A stretch of DNA of 64,000 nt from Rossellomorea vietnamensis (lineage in GTDB: Bacteria; Bacillota; Bacilli; Bacillales; Bacillaceae_B): NCBI RefSeq assembly GCF_001305855.1, contig NZ_LIXZ01000009.1:1-64000 (forward strand), given 5' to 3'. Below, one piece after another: positions 1 to 9,216 of this stretch. The first letter of the stretch is position 1. Each line of letters opens with the position of its first letter. Under the pieces are notes generated by a model. It searched no databases and was not told where the DNA came from. It worked only from the letters and a program-made list of their open reading frames with translations. A program made the translations under genes and the position numbers.

Positions 1-67
1 TTCAGTTGGTTAGAATGCCTGCCTGTCACGCAGGAGGTCGCGGGTTCGAGTCCCGTCCGGACCGCCA
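1..67 (+). tRNA. tRNA-Asp (GTC), 5' end cut by window
   Basis: The anticodon loop reads CTGTCAC, giving anticodon GTC. The T arm (GGTTCGAGTCC) and an encoded CCA at 65-67 are present. The first bases of the acceptor stem lie outside the window. It is the first visible member of an eight-tRNA array. Confidence 0.95.
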
Positions 68-230
68 TTTTTAATTAGAATATTGTTTCTTGAAAAGGAA
101 AAGGGTTTCGATAAGCGAGAAGGTCGAGGAAGCGATCGAAGGAACACCGGAGCGTATTTTACATACGTGAGGATGTGACTGAGTGAGCTGACGAAGAGAT
201 TCGAAGCTTAGCGGAAGCCGAAAACTATTT
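68..230 (+). other. Structured insert inside the tRNA array
   Basis: The other spacers in this array are 4-25 nt; this one is 163 nt, GC-rich and purine-rich. Visible pairings are a closing helix TTTCG (106-110) with CGAAA (219-223), a hairpin CGTAT (153-157) with ATACG (163-167), TCGA (124-127) with TCGA (136-139), and a 3' hairpin near 201-218 (GCTT with AAGC). I see no ORF with a ribosome binding site. Structured elements near rRNA/tRNA operons are known in Bacillaceae (for example the Bacillaceae-1 RNA motif), but I cannot assign this one to a family. Confidence 0.5.
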
Positions 231-306
231 GGCTCAGTAGCTCAGTTGGTAGAGCAATGGACTGAAAATCCATGTGTCGGCGGTTCGATTCCGTCCTGAG
301 CCACCA
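231..306 (+). tRNA. tRNA-Phe (GAA)
   Basis: Full cloverleaf with acceptor GGCTCAG pairing CTGAGCC, anticodon GAA at 264-266 and an encoded CCA. Confidence 0.97.
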
Positions 307-328
307 TTTTTCTGTTTAGACACATTAT

Positions 329-405
329 GGCGATTGTGGCGAAGTGGTTAACGCACCTGATTGTGGTTCAGGCATTCGTGGGTTCGATTCCCATCAGTCG
401 CCCCA
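329..405 (+). tRNA. tRNA-His (GTG)
   Basis: Anticodon GTG. The extra 5' G (G-1) at 329 faces C73, the identity feature of histidine tRNA. CCA is encoded. Confidence 0.97.
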
Positions 406-414
406 TATTTTAGT

Positions 415-488
415 GCGGGTGTAGTTTAGTGGTAAAACCTCAGCCTTCCAAGCTGATGATGAGGGTTCGATTCCCTTCACCCGCTCCA
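415..488 (+). tRNA. tRNA-Gly (TCC)
   Basis: Anticodon loop CTTCCAA gives TCC. Acceptor GCGGGTG pairs CACCCGC, and CCA is encoded. Confidence 0.97.
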
Positions 489-499
489 ATTTTATTTTT

Positions 500-576
<77 letters not shown>

Positions 577-585
577 TTTCATTAT

Positions 586-660
586 TCCGCAGTAGCTCAG
601 TGGTAGAGCTATCGGCTGTTAACCGATCGGTCGCAAGTTCGAATCTTGCCTGCGGAGCCA
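586..660 (+). tRNA. tRNA-Asn (GTT)
   Basis: Anticodon GTT in loop CTGTTAA. Acceptor TCCGCAG pairs CTGCGGA, and CCA is encoded. Confidence 0.97.
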
Positions 661-665
661 TATTT

Positions 666-756
666 GGAGAAGTACTCAAGTGGCTGAAGAGGCGCCCCTG
701 CTAAGGGTGTAGGTCGGGCAACTGGCGCGAGGGTTCAAATCCCTCCTTCTCCGCCA
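666..756 (+). tRNA. tRNA-Ser (GCT)
   Basis: A 91-nt class II tRNA with a long variable arm. Anticodon GCT, acceptor GGAGAAG pairing CTTCTCC, CCA encoded. Confidence 0.97.
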
Positions 757-760
757 TTAA

Positions 761-832
761 GGCCCATTGGTCAAGCGGTTAAGACACCGCCCTTTCACGG
801 CGGTAACACGGGTTCGAATCCCGTATGGGTCA
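761..832 (+). tRNA. tRNA-Glu (TTC)
   Basis: Anticodon TTC in loop CTTTCAC. Acceptor GGCCCAT pairs ATGGGTC. Unlike the other seven, CCA is not encoded after discriminator A832, so it must be added after transcription. It ends the array, as tRNA-Glu ends the B. subtilis trnB cluster. Confidence 0.95.
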
Positions 833-840
833 TTCTGAAA

Positions 841-868
841 AGACTATCATTGATGATAGTCTTTTTTT
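841..868 (+). terminator. Terminator of the tRNA array
   Basis: Perfect 9-bp stem AGACTATCA / TGATAGTCT with a TTGA loop, followed by a run of seven T, just after tRNA-Glu. Confidence 0.9.
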
Positions 869-1236
869 GTTGTTCAAATGACCAATAAAGTGACCAATCT
901 TTTGATTGACAAAGCCATCTCTCCCTCCCTTCATTCGACACCACTGTTTCATCTTCCAACCAAACAAAATCCTATACAAAATACCGGAATCCCTTTATAT
1001 TTCCCACAAATTTTAGATTTTTTTATGTAAAAACTTTCGACAAATTCCGCTACGAATCCAACGTATTTCCCCTATGTTTTTACAATGTAAACCTTACCAT
1101 TTAGAATAACTTCCCAATTAGGCCGTTTTTTCATATGAGTATGTAGTAAATTGTCGGAATTGAACGACGATTATAAAGAGGATTTTGGTGATGTTGTTAG
1201 AAAATAGTTAAGTAGAATTGAAAAAATGTAGGTGAG
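869..1236. other. AT-rich gap upstream of the glg operon
   Basis: No convincing gene. It must carry the glg promoter and leader. The best SigA-like pair I see is TTGTCG (1151) and TATAAA (1172), whose 15-nt spacer is short, so I do not call it. A six-codon ORF at 1191 is too short to assess. Confidence 0.5.
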
Positions 1237-3099
1237 ATGATGAACGCAATGACCATAACAGATTACGATGTGTTTTTGTTTCATGAGGGGAATTTGCAGC
1301 AGGCCTATCAGTTTATGGGTGCACATGTGAGAAGGGATTTCACTGGGACCTATACAGAATTTTGCGTTTGGGCACCGAAAGCAAGACATGTTTCATTGGT
1401 GGGTTCATTTAATCAATGGAATGGGAATGGATATGATTTTAAAAAGCGGAACAGTGAAGGTCTGTGGACGATTCGAGTCGATAAGGATCTAACGGGAGAA
1501 ACGTATAAGTATGAGATTACGACTCTCCTGGGGACAAAGAAGCTGAAGGCGGATCCGTACGGGTTTGCCTCTGAAAAGCGTCCTCATACGGCAAGCGTCG
1601 TGTATGGGCTGGAGGGCTTTGCATGGGAAGATGAGAAGTGGCTGGAGGACCGTTCAACCACTACGATCTACGACAGGCCTATGGCGATTTATGAAGTACA
1701 TTTAGGCACATGGAAGAAGAAAGCTGGGGAGTTTCTTTCATATAAAGAATTAGCACAGCAATTGATTCCCTATGTGAAAGAGCATGGATTCACCCATATC
1801 GAGCTGCTGCCTGTCACGGAGCATCCATTTGACCGTTCCTGGGGTTATCAGGGTACGGGTTATTATTCCCCTACCAGTCGCTACGGGTCACCGCATGATT
1901 TGATGGCATTAGTGAATGAATGTCATTTACATAATATTGGCGTGATCCTGGATTGGGTCCCAGGCCATTTTTGTAAGGATGCGCATGGGTTATATGAGTT
2001 TGATGGTTCGTTTGCCTATGAGTACAGTGAGGAAAGGGACCGTGAGAATTATACGTGGGGTACGGCGAACTTTGACTTAGGTAAAGGGGAAGTGAGGAGC
2101 TTCCTGATTTCCAATGCCCGCTTCTGGATGGATCAGTACCATATCGATGGCTTCAGGATCGATGCGGTGGCGAACATCATCTATTGGGCGAATCAAGGTG
2201 AGCTTGCGCCGAATGAAGGCGCCATACAGTTTCTGAAAAACTTGAACAAGGCCGTTTTTGAGTTTGATTCTTCGATCCTGATGATCGCAGAGGATTCTAC
2301 AGACTGGCCACAAGTGACGTCTCCGGTTCATTATGGAGGACTTGGATTTAATTATAAGTGGAATATGGGATGGATGAATGACGTCCTTAAATATATGGAA
2401 ACCGATCCGTCTGAACGAAGGCATGTGCATTCTCTCATTACGTTTTCATTGTTATATGCCTTTTCAGAGAATTATGTTCTCCCCTTCTCCCATGATGAAG
2501 TGGTGCATGGGAAGAAGTCGTTATTAAATAAAATGCCGGGGGATTACTGGCAGAAATTCGCTCAGTACAGGTTGCTCCTCGGCTTCATGATGGCTCACCC
2601 AGGAAAAAAACTTCTGTTCATGGGAAGTGAACTGGCCCCGTTTTCAGAATGGAAAGACCTTGAGGAGTTGGATTGGCATTTACTGGATTACGATTTTCAT
2701 CACAAATTCAATTCATATTTTAAAGAGCTTATGCATTTATATAAAGGTGCTGAACCATTATTTCAAATGGATCATCGGTCGGACGGATTCCAGTGGGTTG
2801 ATGTAAATAATGCTGAGCAGCAGATTTTCTCTTTCATCCGTTATGGGATAGAGAAGGGAGATCATCTTGTGGTGATCTGTAATTTCAGCCCTCATGTGTA
2901 TCACAAGTATAAGGTGGGAGTAGATAAGGTTTCTTCTTATGAAGAGATTTGGAATAGTGATGATGAAAGGTTTGGAGGTTCCCATCAGGTGAATCCCAAC
3001 CCGCTTACCGTGCACAATGAACCGTATCATGGAAGAGATGGTTATGTGGAAATGACGATTCCACCATACGCAGCCGTTTATTTAAGACCAATCGACTGA
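1237..3099 (+). CDS. glgB: 1,4-alpha-glucan branching enzyme GlgB
   Basis: It introduces alpha-1,6 branches into glycogen (cytosol, GH13). The order is an N-terminal CBM48-type domain (about residues 35-115), a catalytic barrel and a C-terminal beta domain. The four GH13 regions are visible: DWVPGHF near 239, GFRIDAV with nucleophile D309, AED with acid E352, and FSHDEVVHG with D420. At 620 aa it is close to the usual 630. AGGTGAG (1230-1236) precedes three in-frame ATGs at 1237, 1240 and 1249; spacing favours 1249, homologue length favours 1237/1240. It is first of five tightly spaced glg genes, 15 nt before glgC. Confidence 0.96.
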   Translation: MMNAMTITDYDVFLFHEGNLQQAYQFMGAHVRRDFTGTYTEFCVWAPKARHVSLVGSFNQWNGNGYDFKKRNSEGLWTIRVDKDLTGETYKYEITTLLGTKKLKADPYGFASEKRPHTASVVYGLEGFAWEDEKWLEDRSTTTIYDRPMAIYEVHLGTWKKKAGEFLSYKELAQQLIPYVKEHGFTHIELLPVTEHPFDRSWGYQGTGYYSPTSRYGSPHDLMALVNECHLHNIGVILDWVPGHFCKDAHGLYEFDGSFAYEYSEERDRENYTWGTANFDLGKGEVRSFLISNARFWMDQYHIDGFRIDAVANIIYWANQGELAPNEGAIQFLKNLNKAVFEFDSSILMIAEDSTDWPQVTSPVHYGGLGFNYKWNMGWMNDVLKYMETDPSERRHVHSLITFSLLYAFSENYVLPFSHDEVVHGKKSLLNKMPGDYWQKFAQYRLLLGFMMAHPGKKLLFMGSELAPFSEWKDLEELDWHLLDYDFHHKFNSYFKELMHLYKGAEPLFQMDHRSDGFQWVDVNNAEQQIFSFIRYGIEKGDHLVVICNFSPHVYHKYKVGVDKVSSYEEIWNSDDERFGGSHQVNPNPLTVHNEPYHGRDGYVEMTIPPYAAVYLRPID

Positions 3100-3114
3100 A
3101 AGGGGAGAAAAGTA

Positions 3115-4272
3115 ATGGCAAAAGGTAGATGTGTAGCCATGTTGTTAGCAGGTGGAAAAGGGAGCAGGTTAAGTTCATTGACGAAAAGTCTGGCGAAACC
3201 CGCCGTACCATTTGGAGGAAAGTACCGTATCATTGATTTTACCCTGAGCAATTGTACGAACTCAGGCATCGACACTGTCGGTGTTCTTACCCAGTACCAG
3301 CCCCTGGTATTGAATTCTTATATCGGAATCGGGAGTGCGTGGGATCTTGACCGCAGGAACGGTGGTGTGACCGTTCTGCCCCCATATGCTGAATCATCCG
3401 AGATGCGCTGGTACACGGGGACGGCAAGCGCCATCTATCAAAATATGAATTACCTTGAGCAATACGATCCCGAGTACGTATTGATTCTTTCGGGGGATCA
3501 CATTTACAAAATGGATTATAGTAAAATGCTTGATTATCATATCGAGAAAAAAGCAGATGTCTCGATTTCGGTCATTGAAGTGGGATGGGATGAAGCGAGC
3601 CGTTTCGGACTGATGAACACGAATGAGGAAATGCGTGTCACAGAGTTTGAGGAAAAACCAGCTTTCCCTAAAAGCAATCTTGCTTCGATGGGCATTTACA
3701 TCTTTAATTATTCCGTGCTGAAGGATTATCTCGAGATGGATGAACGGAATCCGGATTCAAGCCATGACTTCGGGAAGGACGTCATTCCTCTCCTCCTGGA
3801 TGAAAAGAAGAAACTGATGGCTTATCCATTTGAAGGATATTGGAAGGATGTCGGTACGGTCAAGAGCCTTTGGGAAGCAAATATGGATCTGATAGATGAG
3901 CAGAATGAACTGAACCTGTTCGATCATGATTGGAGAGTGTATTCGGTTAATCCAAATGAGCCGCCTCAATATATTTCAGAAGAAGCACTTGTGGAGGGAT
4001 CTCTGGTCAATGAAGGGTGTACGATTGAAGGAACGATTCAAAAGTCCGTACTCTTCCAGGGAACAACGGTGAAAAAAGGAGCGCATGTCAGCCGTTCAGT
4101 CATCATGCCGGACGCCGTCGTTGAAGAAAACGCCTATATCGAGCAGGCGATCGTGCCGCCTGATGTAAGGGTTCCAAAGGGCTTGTGCATCATGCCGGAA
4201 GAGGGATCCGATGAAGTCATCCTGGTGACGGAATCCTTCATTGAAGCACTGCTGGAACAGGAAAGAGTGTAA
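3115..4272 (+). CDS. glgC: Glucose-1-phosphate adenylyltransferase, catalytic subunit GlgC
   Basis: It makes ADP-glucose from glucose-1-phosphate and ATP, the committed step of bacterial glycogen synthesis. The nucleotidyltransferase signature [10 protein letters not shown] is at residues 9-18, followed by [15 protein letters not shown]. The substrate-binding EGYWKDVGT is near 240-248. A C-terminal left-handed beta-helix starts near 290. At 385 aa it matches Bacillus GlgC (about 380). AGGGGAG lies 8 nt before the ATG. It probably forms a heteromer with the next gene's product. Confidence 0.96.
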   Translation: MAKGRCVAMLLAGGKGSRLSSLTKSLAKPAVPFGGKYRIIDFTLSNCTNSGIDTVGVLTQYQPLVLNSYIGIGSAWDLDRRNGGVTVLPPYAESSEMRWYTGTASAIYQNMNYLEQYDPEYVLILSGDHIYKMDYSKMLDYHIEKKADVSISVIEVGWDEASRFGLMNTNEEMRVTEFEEKPAFPKSNLASMGIYIFNYSVLKDYLEMDERNPDSSHDFGKDVIPLLLDEKKKLMAYPFEGYWKDVGTVKSLWEANMDLIDEQNELNLFDHDWRVYSVNPNEPPQYISEEALVEGSLVNEGCTIEGTIQKSVLFQGTTVKKGAHVSRSVIMPDAVVEENAYIEQAIVPPDVRVPKGLCIMPEEGSDEVILVTESFIEALLEQERV

Positions 4273-4314
4273 GGTTCAAGACCATCATAACAACATTAGA
4301 GGAGGAGAAGTGTT

Positions 4315-5343
4315 TTGAAAAATACAATGCTTGGTGTTATAGACGCTACGAGTTACTACGATTCCCTGGAGGATTTATTGCTGCATCGCTCATTGGCGGC
4401 CCTTCCCATTGCCGGCAGATACCGGTTGATTGACTTTGTCCTTTCCAATATGGTGAATTCCGACATTGGCAGTGTTGCGATTTTTCCAAAGTTTCAATAC
4501 AGATCTCTGATGGATCACCTCGGCTCAGGGAAGAACTGGGATCTGAACCGGAAGCGGGATGGCTTGTTTTTCTTTCCTGCTCCTGGATTGGAAGCGAATG
4601 AGGAGGGGGTCGGGTCCTTCAATCACTTTGCCCATCATATGGACTATTTCAGACGCAGTACACAGGAATACGCCCTGATCAGCAATTGCTTTACGTTATG
4701 TAACATCGATTACCAGCCCGTATTGGAACGTCATATCCGTATCGGTTGTGATATAACGGAAATGCGCCACAATGGCAGCTCCTTAGACATGTACTTAGTA
4801 AAAACGTCTACACTGGTTGATTTGATCGGGAACAGGCGTGAAACGGGATATACATGTATGCAGGATGTGGTGGACGACATGGATAGCGGATTCAAGGTGT
4901 GCGGCTATGAGCATGAAGGTTTTGTTCAAACGATCGATTCCATTCAAGAATACTATGATGCCAGCATGAAGCTTATGAACTTATCCTATTGGAAAGAGCT
5001 GTTCAAAAAAGATATGCCCATTTATACGAAAGTGAAGGATGAGCCGCCGACACGCTACACATCTGCTGCAAGTGTGAAGAACAGCATCATCGCCAATGGA
5101 TGCTTCATTGAGGGCAAAGTGAAAAATTCTACAATGTTCAGAGCAGTGAAGGTCGGCAAGAATACCACAATTTCTAACAGCATCATTATGCAGAAGAGCC
5201 AAATTGGAGATAACTGTGTACTGGAGAATGTGATTCTGGATAAAGATGTGAGAATAGAAGATGGCGTCAAGCTTATCGGGGAATCTAACAGTCCAATTGT
5301 CATTCGCAAAGGGATGATTCAAGGAGCGCTGATGAATTCGTGA
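4315..5343 (+). CDS. glgD: GlgD, regulatory/non-catalytic ADP-glucose pyrophosphorylase subunit
   Basis: Homologous to GlgC (RYRLIDFVLSN, a C-terminal hexapeptide-repeat helix), but the N-terminal GGKGSR nucleotide loop is absent: the protein begins NTMLGVIDAT. This is the hallmark of Firmicute GlgD, which has little activity alone and enhances GlgC. Length 342 aa is normal. The start is TTG, set by GAGGAGG (4299-4305) at 9 nt spacing. The stop overlaps the glgA start by 4 nt, so translation is probably coupled. Confidence 0.94.
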   Translation: MKNTMLGVIDATSYYDSLEDLLLHRSLAALPIAGRYRLIDFVLSNMVNSDIGSVAIFPKFQYRSLMDHLGSGKNWDLNRKRDGLFFFPAPGLEANEEGVGSFNHFAHHMDYFRRSTQEYALISNCFTLCNIDYQPVLERHIRIGCDITEMRHNGSSLDMYLVKTSTLVDLIGNRRETGYTCMQDVVDDMDSGFKVCGYEHEGFVQTIDSIQEYYDASMKLMNLSYWKELFKKDMPIYTKVKDEPPTRYTSAASVKNSIIANGCFIEGKVKNSTMFRAVKVGKNTTISNSIIMQKSQIGDNCVLENVILDKDVRIEDGVKLIGESNSPIVIRKGMIQGALMNS

Positions 5344-6785
5344 AAGTGTTATTTGTAGTATCTGAGTGTGTCCCATTTATTAAATCCGGTGGCTTGGCGG
5401 ACGTTGCAGGCGCACTGCCCAAGGAATTAAGAAGTTTAGGCACGGATGTCAGGGTGATTCTGCCTAAATACGGCGGGATCCCTCAAGAATTCCGTTCAAG
5501 AATGAAACGGAAGAAAGAGTTTTTCGTGTCAGTCGGCTGGAGAAATCAGTATTGTGGAATTGAAGAGTATAGTGAAAATGGCGTGACATATTATTTTGTG
5601 GACAATGAATATTATTTTAACCGGGAGCGTTTATACGGATACTTTGACGATGGAGAGAGGTTCTCCTACTTTACAAGGGCTGTATTGGAAAGTATCGCTG
5701 TTCTCGATTTCTATCCGGATGTGATTCACTGTCACGATTGGCATACGGGCATGGTTCCTTTCCTACTCAGAAGTGAGTATCAGGAAAGACCGGGCTATTC
5801 ATTCATCCGCAGCGTATTCACGATCCATAATCTGCAATTTCAAGGAATTTACCCTAAACAGGTGATGACGGACTTATTAGCTATCCCGGAGAAGTATTTT
5901 CATCATGAATATCTCGAGTTTTATGGAAATATCAATTTCATGAAAGGTGCGCTCATTTCTTCGGACTTCGTGACAACGGTGAGTCCTACGTATAAAGAAG
6001 AAATCCTCACGCCTTACTACGGGGAAAAACTTCATAATATACTTGGTCAGAGGTATAACCAACTATTGGGGATCCTCAATGGGATTGATGATGAAGTGTA
6101 TAATCCTGATGACGGGAAGTTTCCTTTTTTTAGCGGGAATCTTCAAGGAAAGAAGCTGTCCAAGCAGCATCTGCAAAGTAGTCTGGGCCTCGAGGAGAAT
6201 GAAGGGATCCCACTTGTGTCCATCATTTCGAGACTGACGAACCAAAAGGGTCTTGAACTCATCAGGGGCGTCTTCCATGAGATGATCCAGGAGAATGTCC
6301 AGTTTGTCCTGTTGGGGACAGGGGATTGGGAGTTTGAACAGTTCTTCAGGGAAATGGAGTGGACGTACCCGGATAAGGTCAGAATACAGATCGGCTTCAA
6401 TGAAGAACTGGCAAAACAGATTTACTCTGCCAGTGATATGTTTCTGATGCCTTCCAAGTTCGAACCTTGCGGGCTGGGACAGTTGATTGCCATGAGATAC
6501 GGAGCCCTGCCACTTGTTAGGGAGACAGGCGGACTGAACGATACCGTAGAATCCTACAATGAGGAGACAAAGAGCGGAAATGGCTTCTCATTCAAAAACT
6601 TTAATGCTCACGATATGCTTTACACCTATCGAAGGGCCCTATCATATTTCCACGAAGATCCGGAAACATGGAACCATATTGTACGTAATGCAATGAATAA
6701 AGATTATAGTTGGGCACAATCGGCCTTTAAGTATAATCAACTATACGCTGACCTGGTAACAAGGAGTGAAAGCCATGTTTTCTGA
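5340..6785 (+). CDS. glgA: Glycogen synthase GlgA (ADP-glucose, GT5)
   Basis: It transfers glucose from ADP-glucose to the non-reducing end of alpha-1,4-glucan. KSGGLADV at residues 15-22 is the ADP-glucose-binding motif. KFEPCGLGQ near 373 is the GT-B E-x7-E region. Length 481 aa agrees with B. subtilis GlgA (484). The start is GTG, inside the glgD stop (GTGA overlap), with AAGGAG at 5321-5326. Its 3' end overlaps glgP by 11 nt. Confidence 0.96.
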   Translation: MKVLFVVSECVPFIKSGGLADVAGALPKELRSLGTDVRVILPKYGGIPQEFRSRMKRKKEFFVSVGWRNQYCGIEEYSENGVTYYFVDNEYYFNRERLYGYFDDGERFSYFTRAVLESIAVLDFYPDVIHCHDWHTGMVPFLLRSEYQERPGYSFIRSVFTIHNLQFQGIYPKQVMTDLLAIPEKYFHHEYLEFYGNINFMKGALISSDFVTTVSPTYKEEILTPYYGEKLHNILGQRYNQLLGILNGIDDEVYNPDDGKFPFFSGNLQGKKLSKQHLQSSLGLEENEGIPLVSIISRLTNQKGLELIRGVFHEMIQENVQFVLLGTGDWEFEQFFREMEWTYPDKVRIQIGFNEELAKQIYSASDMFLMPSKFEPCGLGQLIAMRYGALPLVRETGGLNDTVESYNEETKSGNGFSFKNFNAHDMLYTYRRALSYFHEDPETWNHIVRNAMNKDYSWAQSAFKYNQLYADLVTRSESHVF

Positions 6786-9180
6786 TCCGATTGAATTCAA
6801 AGAATTGTTTCTGAAGAAGCTTGAAATGATGTATGGAAAAACGTTCCCTGAGTCCACAAGTCAGGATCAGTTTTTCACATTAGGCCACTTGATACGTGAA
6901 TATATTTCGATGAACTGGATCCATACAAATGAGCAATACCGGTTCAATAAACAAAAGCAAGTGTACTATTTATCCATCGAATTTCTACTGGGGCGTCTGC
7001 TCAGGCAAAATCTGACCAATCTGGGGATTTACGATATTGTGGATAAAGGACTTCAGGATCTTGGAATCGACCTTGCGGAAATGGAAGAGGTTGAGCACGA
7101 CGCAGGTCTTGGAAATGGCGGCCTTGGCCGTTTAGCCGCCTGCTTTCTGGATTCCCTGGCTTCCCTGAATTTACCCGGTCATGGATATGGAATCCGTTAT
7201 AAGCATGGATTGTTTGAACAAAAGATCGTGAACGGATTTCAGATGGAACTCCCGGAACAGTGGCTGCGTCATGGACATGTGTGGGAGGTCCGTAAATCAG
7301 ACCTGACCGTCGAAGTGCCTTTCTGGGGGAAGGTGGAATCATATACGGAAAAGGATGTCTTAAGGTTTCGACATGTAGACGCAGAAGTCGTCGCGGCGGT
7401 TCCTTATGATATGCCTGTGGTGGGATTCGAGACGTCGACGGTCAATACACTCCGTTTATGGAGTGCCGAACCTGCCGCCTATAAAGCGGGTAAAGATATG
7501 ATGAAGTACAAACGTGATACGGAAGCCATCACAGAATTTCTATATCCTGACGATACCCATGAGGAAGGGAAGATCCTGCGCCTGAAGCAGCAATACTTCC
7601 TCGTCTCAGCAAGTATCCGCTCCATTCTGGATTCGCACCTTTACCGAAATGGGGATCTGAAGGAACTGCATGAGAATATTTCAATCCATATCAATGATAC
7701 CCATCCGGTTCTTGCCATCCCGGAATTGATGAGGGTCCTTCTGGATGAATACTCCTTTGAATGGGAAGAGGCATGGGAAATCACGACGAATACATTCGCC
7801 TATACAAACCATACGACTCTGTCAGAAGCACTGGAGAGATGGCCGATCCGGATATTCCAGCCCCTCCTGCCCCGCATCCACATGATAGTGAATGAAATCA
7901 ATGAACGATTCTGCAGGGAGTTATGGAAAGAGTATCCCGGTGAGTGGAAGAGGATAGAGGACATGGCGATCATCTCACATGATGAAGTCAAAATGGCCCA
8001 TCTTGCCATAGTAGGAAGCTTCAGTGTGAACGGTGTGGCAAAGATTCACACGGAAATTTTGAAGCAGCGGGAAATGAACTTATTTTATCAATATTACCCT
8101 GGAAAATTTAATAGTAAGACAAATGGAATCACCCATAGAAGGTGGCTCCTTGATAGTAATCCATCCCTTTCGAACCTGATTACCTCTTCCATCGGGGATG
8201 AGTGGATTAAAGACCCTTCCAAATTGGTGAAGCTGAAGGAGTATCACCATGATACGGCATTTTTGAAAGACCTGTATGATGTGAAGCAGGGAAATAAACA
8301 AAAGCTTGCCGGTCTGATATATGAAAGCAATGGAATCATTGTCGATCCGTCTTCGATATTTGATATCCAGGTGAAGCGGCTTCATGCGTACAAACGTCAG
8401 TTAATGAATGTATTGCATATCCTTCACTTATATAATCGCTGTGTGGAAGATCCGGGATTTGATTTTCATCCACGGACATTCATTTTCGGGGCAAAGGCGT
8501 CCCCGGGTTACTACTATGCCAAAAAAATCATTAAATTGATTCACTCTGTAGCAGATCTTGTGAATGATCATCCGCTTGTGAAAGGGCGCATTAAAGTCGT
8601 GTTCCTTGAAAACTACCGGGTGTCCCTTGCAGAAGAGATCATCCCGGCAGCTGACTTGTCCGAGCAGATTTCAACGGCCAGTAAGGAAGCGTCCGGTACG
8701 GGGAATATGAAGTTCATGATGAACGGTGCGTTGACCCTTGGGACACTTGACGGTGCCAATATTGAGATCCTCGAACAGGTCGGAAGAGACAATATCTTCA
8801 TATTCGGATTGACCGCTGAGGAAGTGATGAAATATCAGCACCATGGAGGCTATTACGCCATGGAGTACTTCCACTACGATACAAGGATCAAAAAGGTGTT
8901 GAACCAATTAATAGATGATACCCTGCCGGATGCAGGTGATCATTTCGAAACCATTTATGACTCGTTACTGACTGAGAATGATCAATTCTTTGTCCTAAGG
9001 GATTTCGATTCCTACGTAAGGGTTCATGAACAGGCAGGAAAGGCGTATGAAAACAAAGAGCACTGGTCCCGGATGTGCCTCCAGAACATTGCCAATTCCG
9101 GCTATTTCTCCAGTGACCGGACAATCGAGCAATATGCGAAGGACATATGGGGCATTGCACAGGGGAGTTTAATGAAATAA
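6775..9180 (+). CDS. glgP: Glycogen phosphorylase GlgP
   Basis: It releases glucose-1-phosphate from glycogen chain ends and uses pyridoxal phosphate. The PLP-lysine motif GTGNMKFMMNG is present (K at about 646). Other family blocks include GNGGLGRLAACF and HAYKRQLMN. I start at ATG 6775 because AAGGAGT (6761-6767) sits 7 nt upstream; a GTG at 6766 would overlap that site. This gives 801 aa (B. subtilis 798). It closes an operon holding both synthesis and degradation. A strong terminator follows at once. Confidence 0.95.
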   Translation: MFSDPIEFKELFLKKLEMMYGKTFPESTSQDQFFTLGHLIREYISMNWIHTNEQYRFNKQKQVYYLSIEFLLGRLLRQNLTNLGIYDIVDKGLQDLGIDLAEMEEVEHDAGLGNGGLGRLAACFLDSLASLNLPGHGYGIRYKHGLFEQKIVNGFQMELPEQWLRHGHVWEVRKSDLTVEVPFWGKVESYTEKDVLRFRHVDAEVVAAVPYDMPVVGFETSTVNTLRLWSAEPAAYKAGKDMMKYKRDTEAITEFLYPDDTHEEGKILRLKQQYFLVSASIRSILDSHLYRNGDLKELHENISIHINDTHPVLAIPELMRVLLDEYSFEWEEAWEITTNTFAYTNHTTLSEALERWPIRIFQPLLPRIHMIVNEINERFCRELWKEYPGEWKRIEDMAIISHDEVKMAHLAIVGSFSVNGVAKIHTEILKQREMNLFYQYYPGKFNSKTNGITHRRWLLDSNPSLSNLITSSIGDEWIKDPSKLVKLKEYHHDTAFLKDLYDVKQGNKQKLAGLIYESNGIIVDPSSIFDIQVKRLHAYKRQLMNVLHILHLYNRCVEDPGFDFHPRTFIFGAKASPGYYYAKKIIKLIHSVADLVNDHPLVKGRIKVVFLENYRVSLAEEIIPAADLSEQISTASKEASGTGNMKFMMNGALTLGTLDGANIEILEQVGRDNIFIFGLTAEEVMKYQHHGGYYAMEYFHYDTRIKKVLNQLIDDTLPDAGDHFETIYDSLLTENDQFFVLRDFDSYVRVHEQAGKAYENKEHWSRMCLQNIANSGYFSSDRTIEQYAKDIWGIAQGSLMK

Positions 9181-9183
9181 AAA

Positions 9184-9216
9184 AACGCTTGGGAAGCGGA
9201 TCCCAAGCGTTCTTTC
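9184..9216. terminator. Bidirectional terminator glgP/yteA
   Basis: An 11-bp perfect stem AACGCTTGGGA / TCCCAAGCGTT with a 6-nt loop, T-rich on the + side and A-rich on the other. It lies between convergent glgP and yteA. Confidence 0.9.

Noticed and set aside
1191-1211. Six-codon ORF in the glg leader
   Set aside because: No way to tell a leader peptide from chance; no attenuator hairpin follows.
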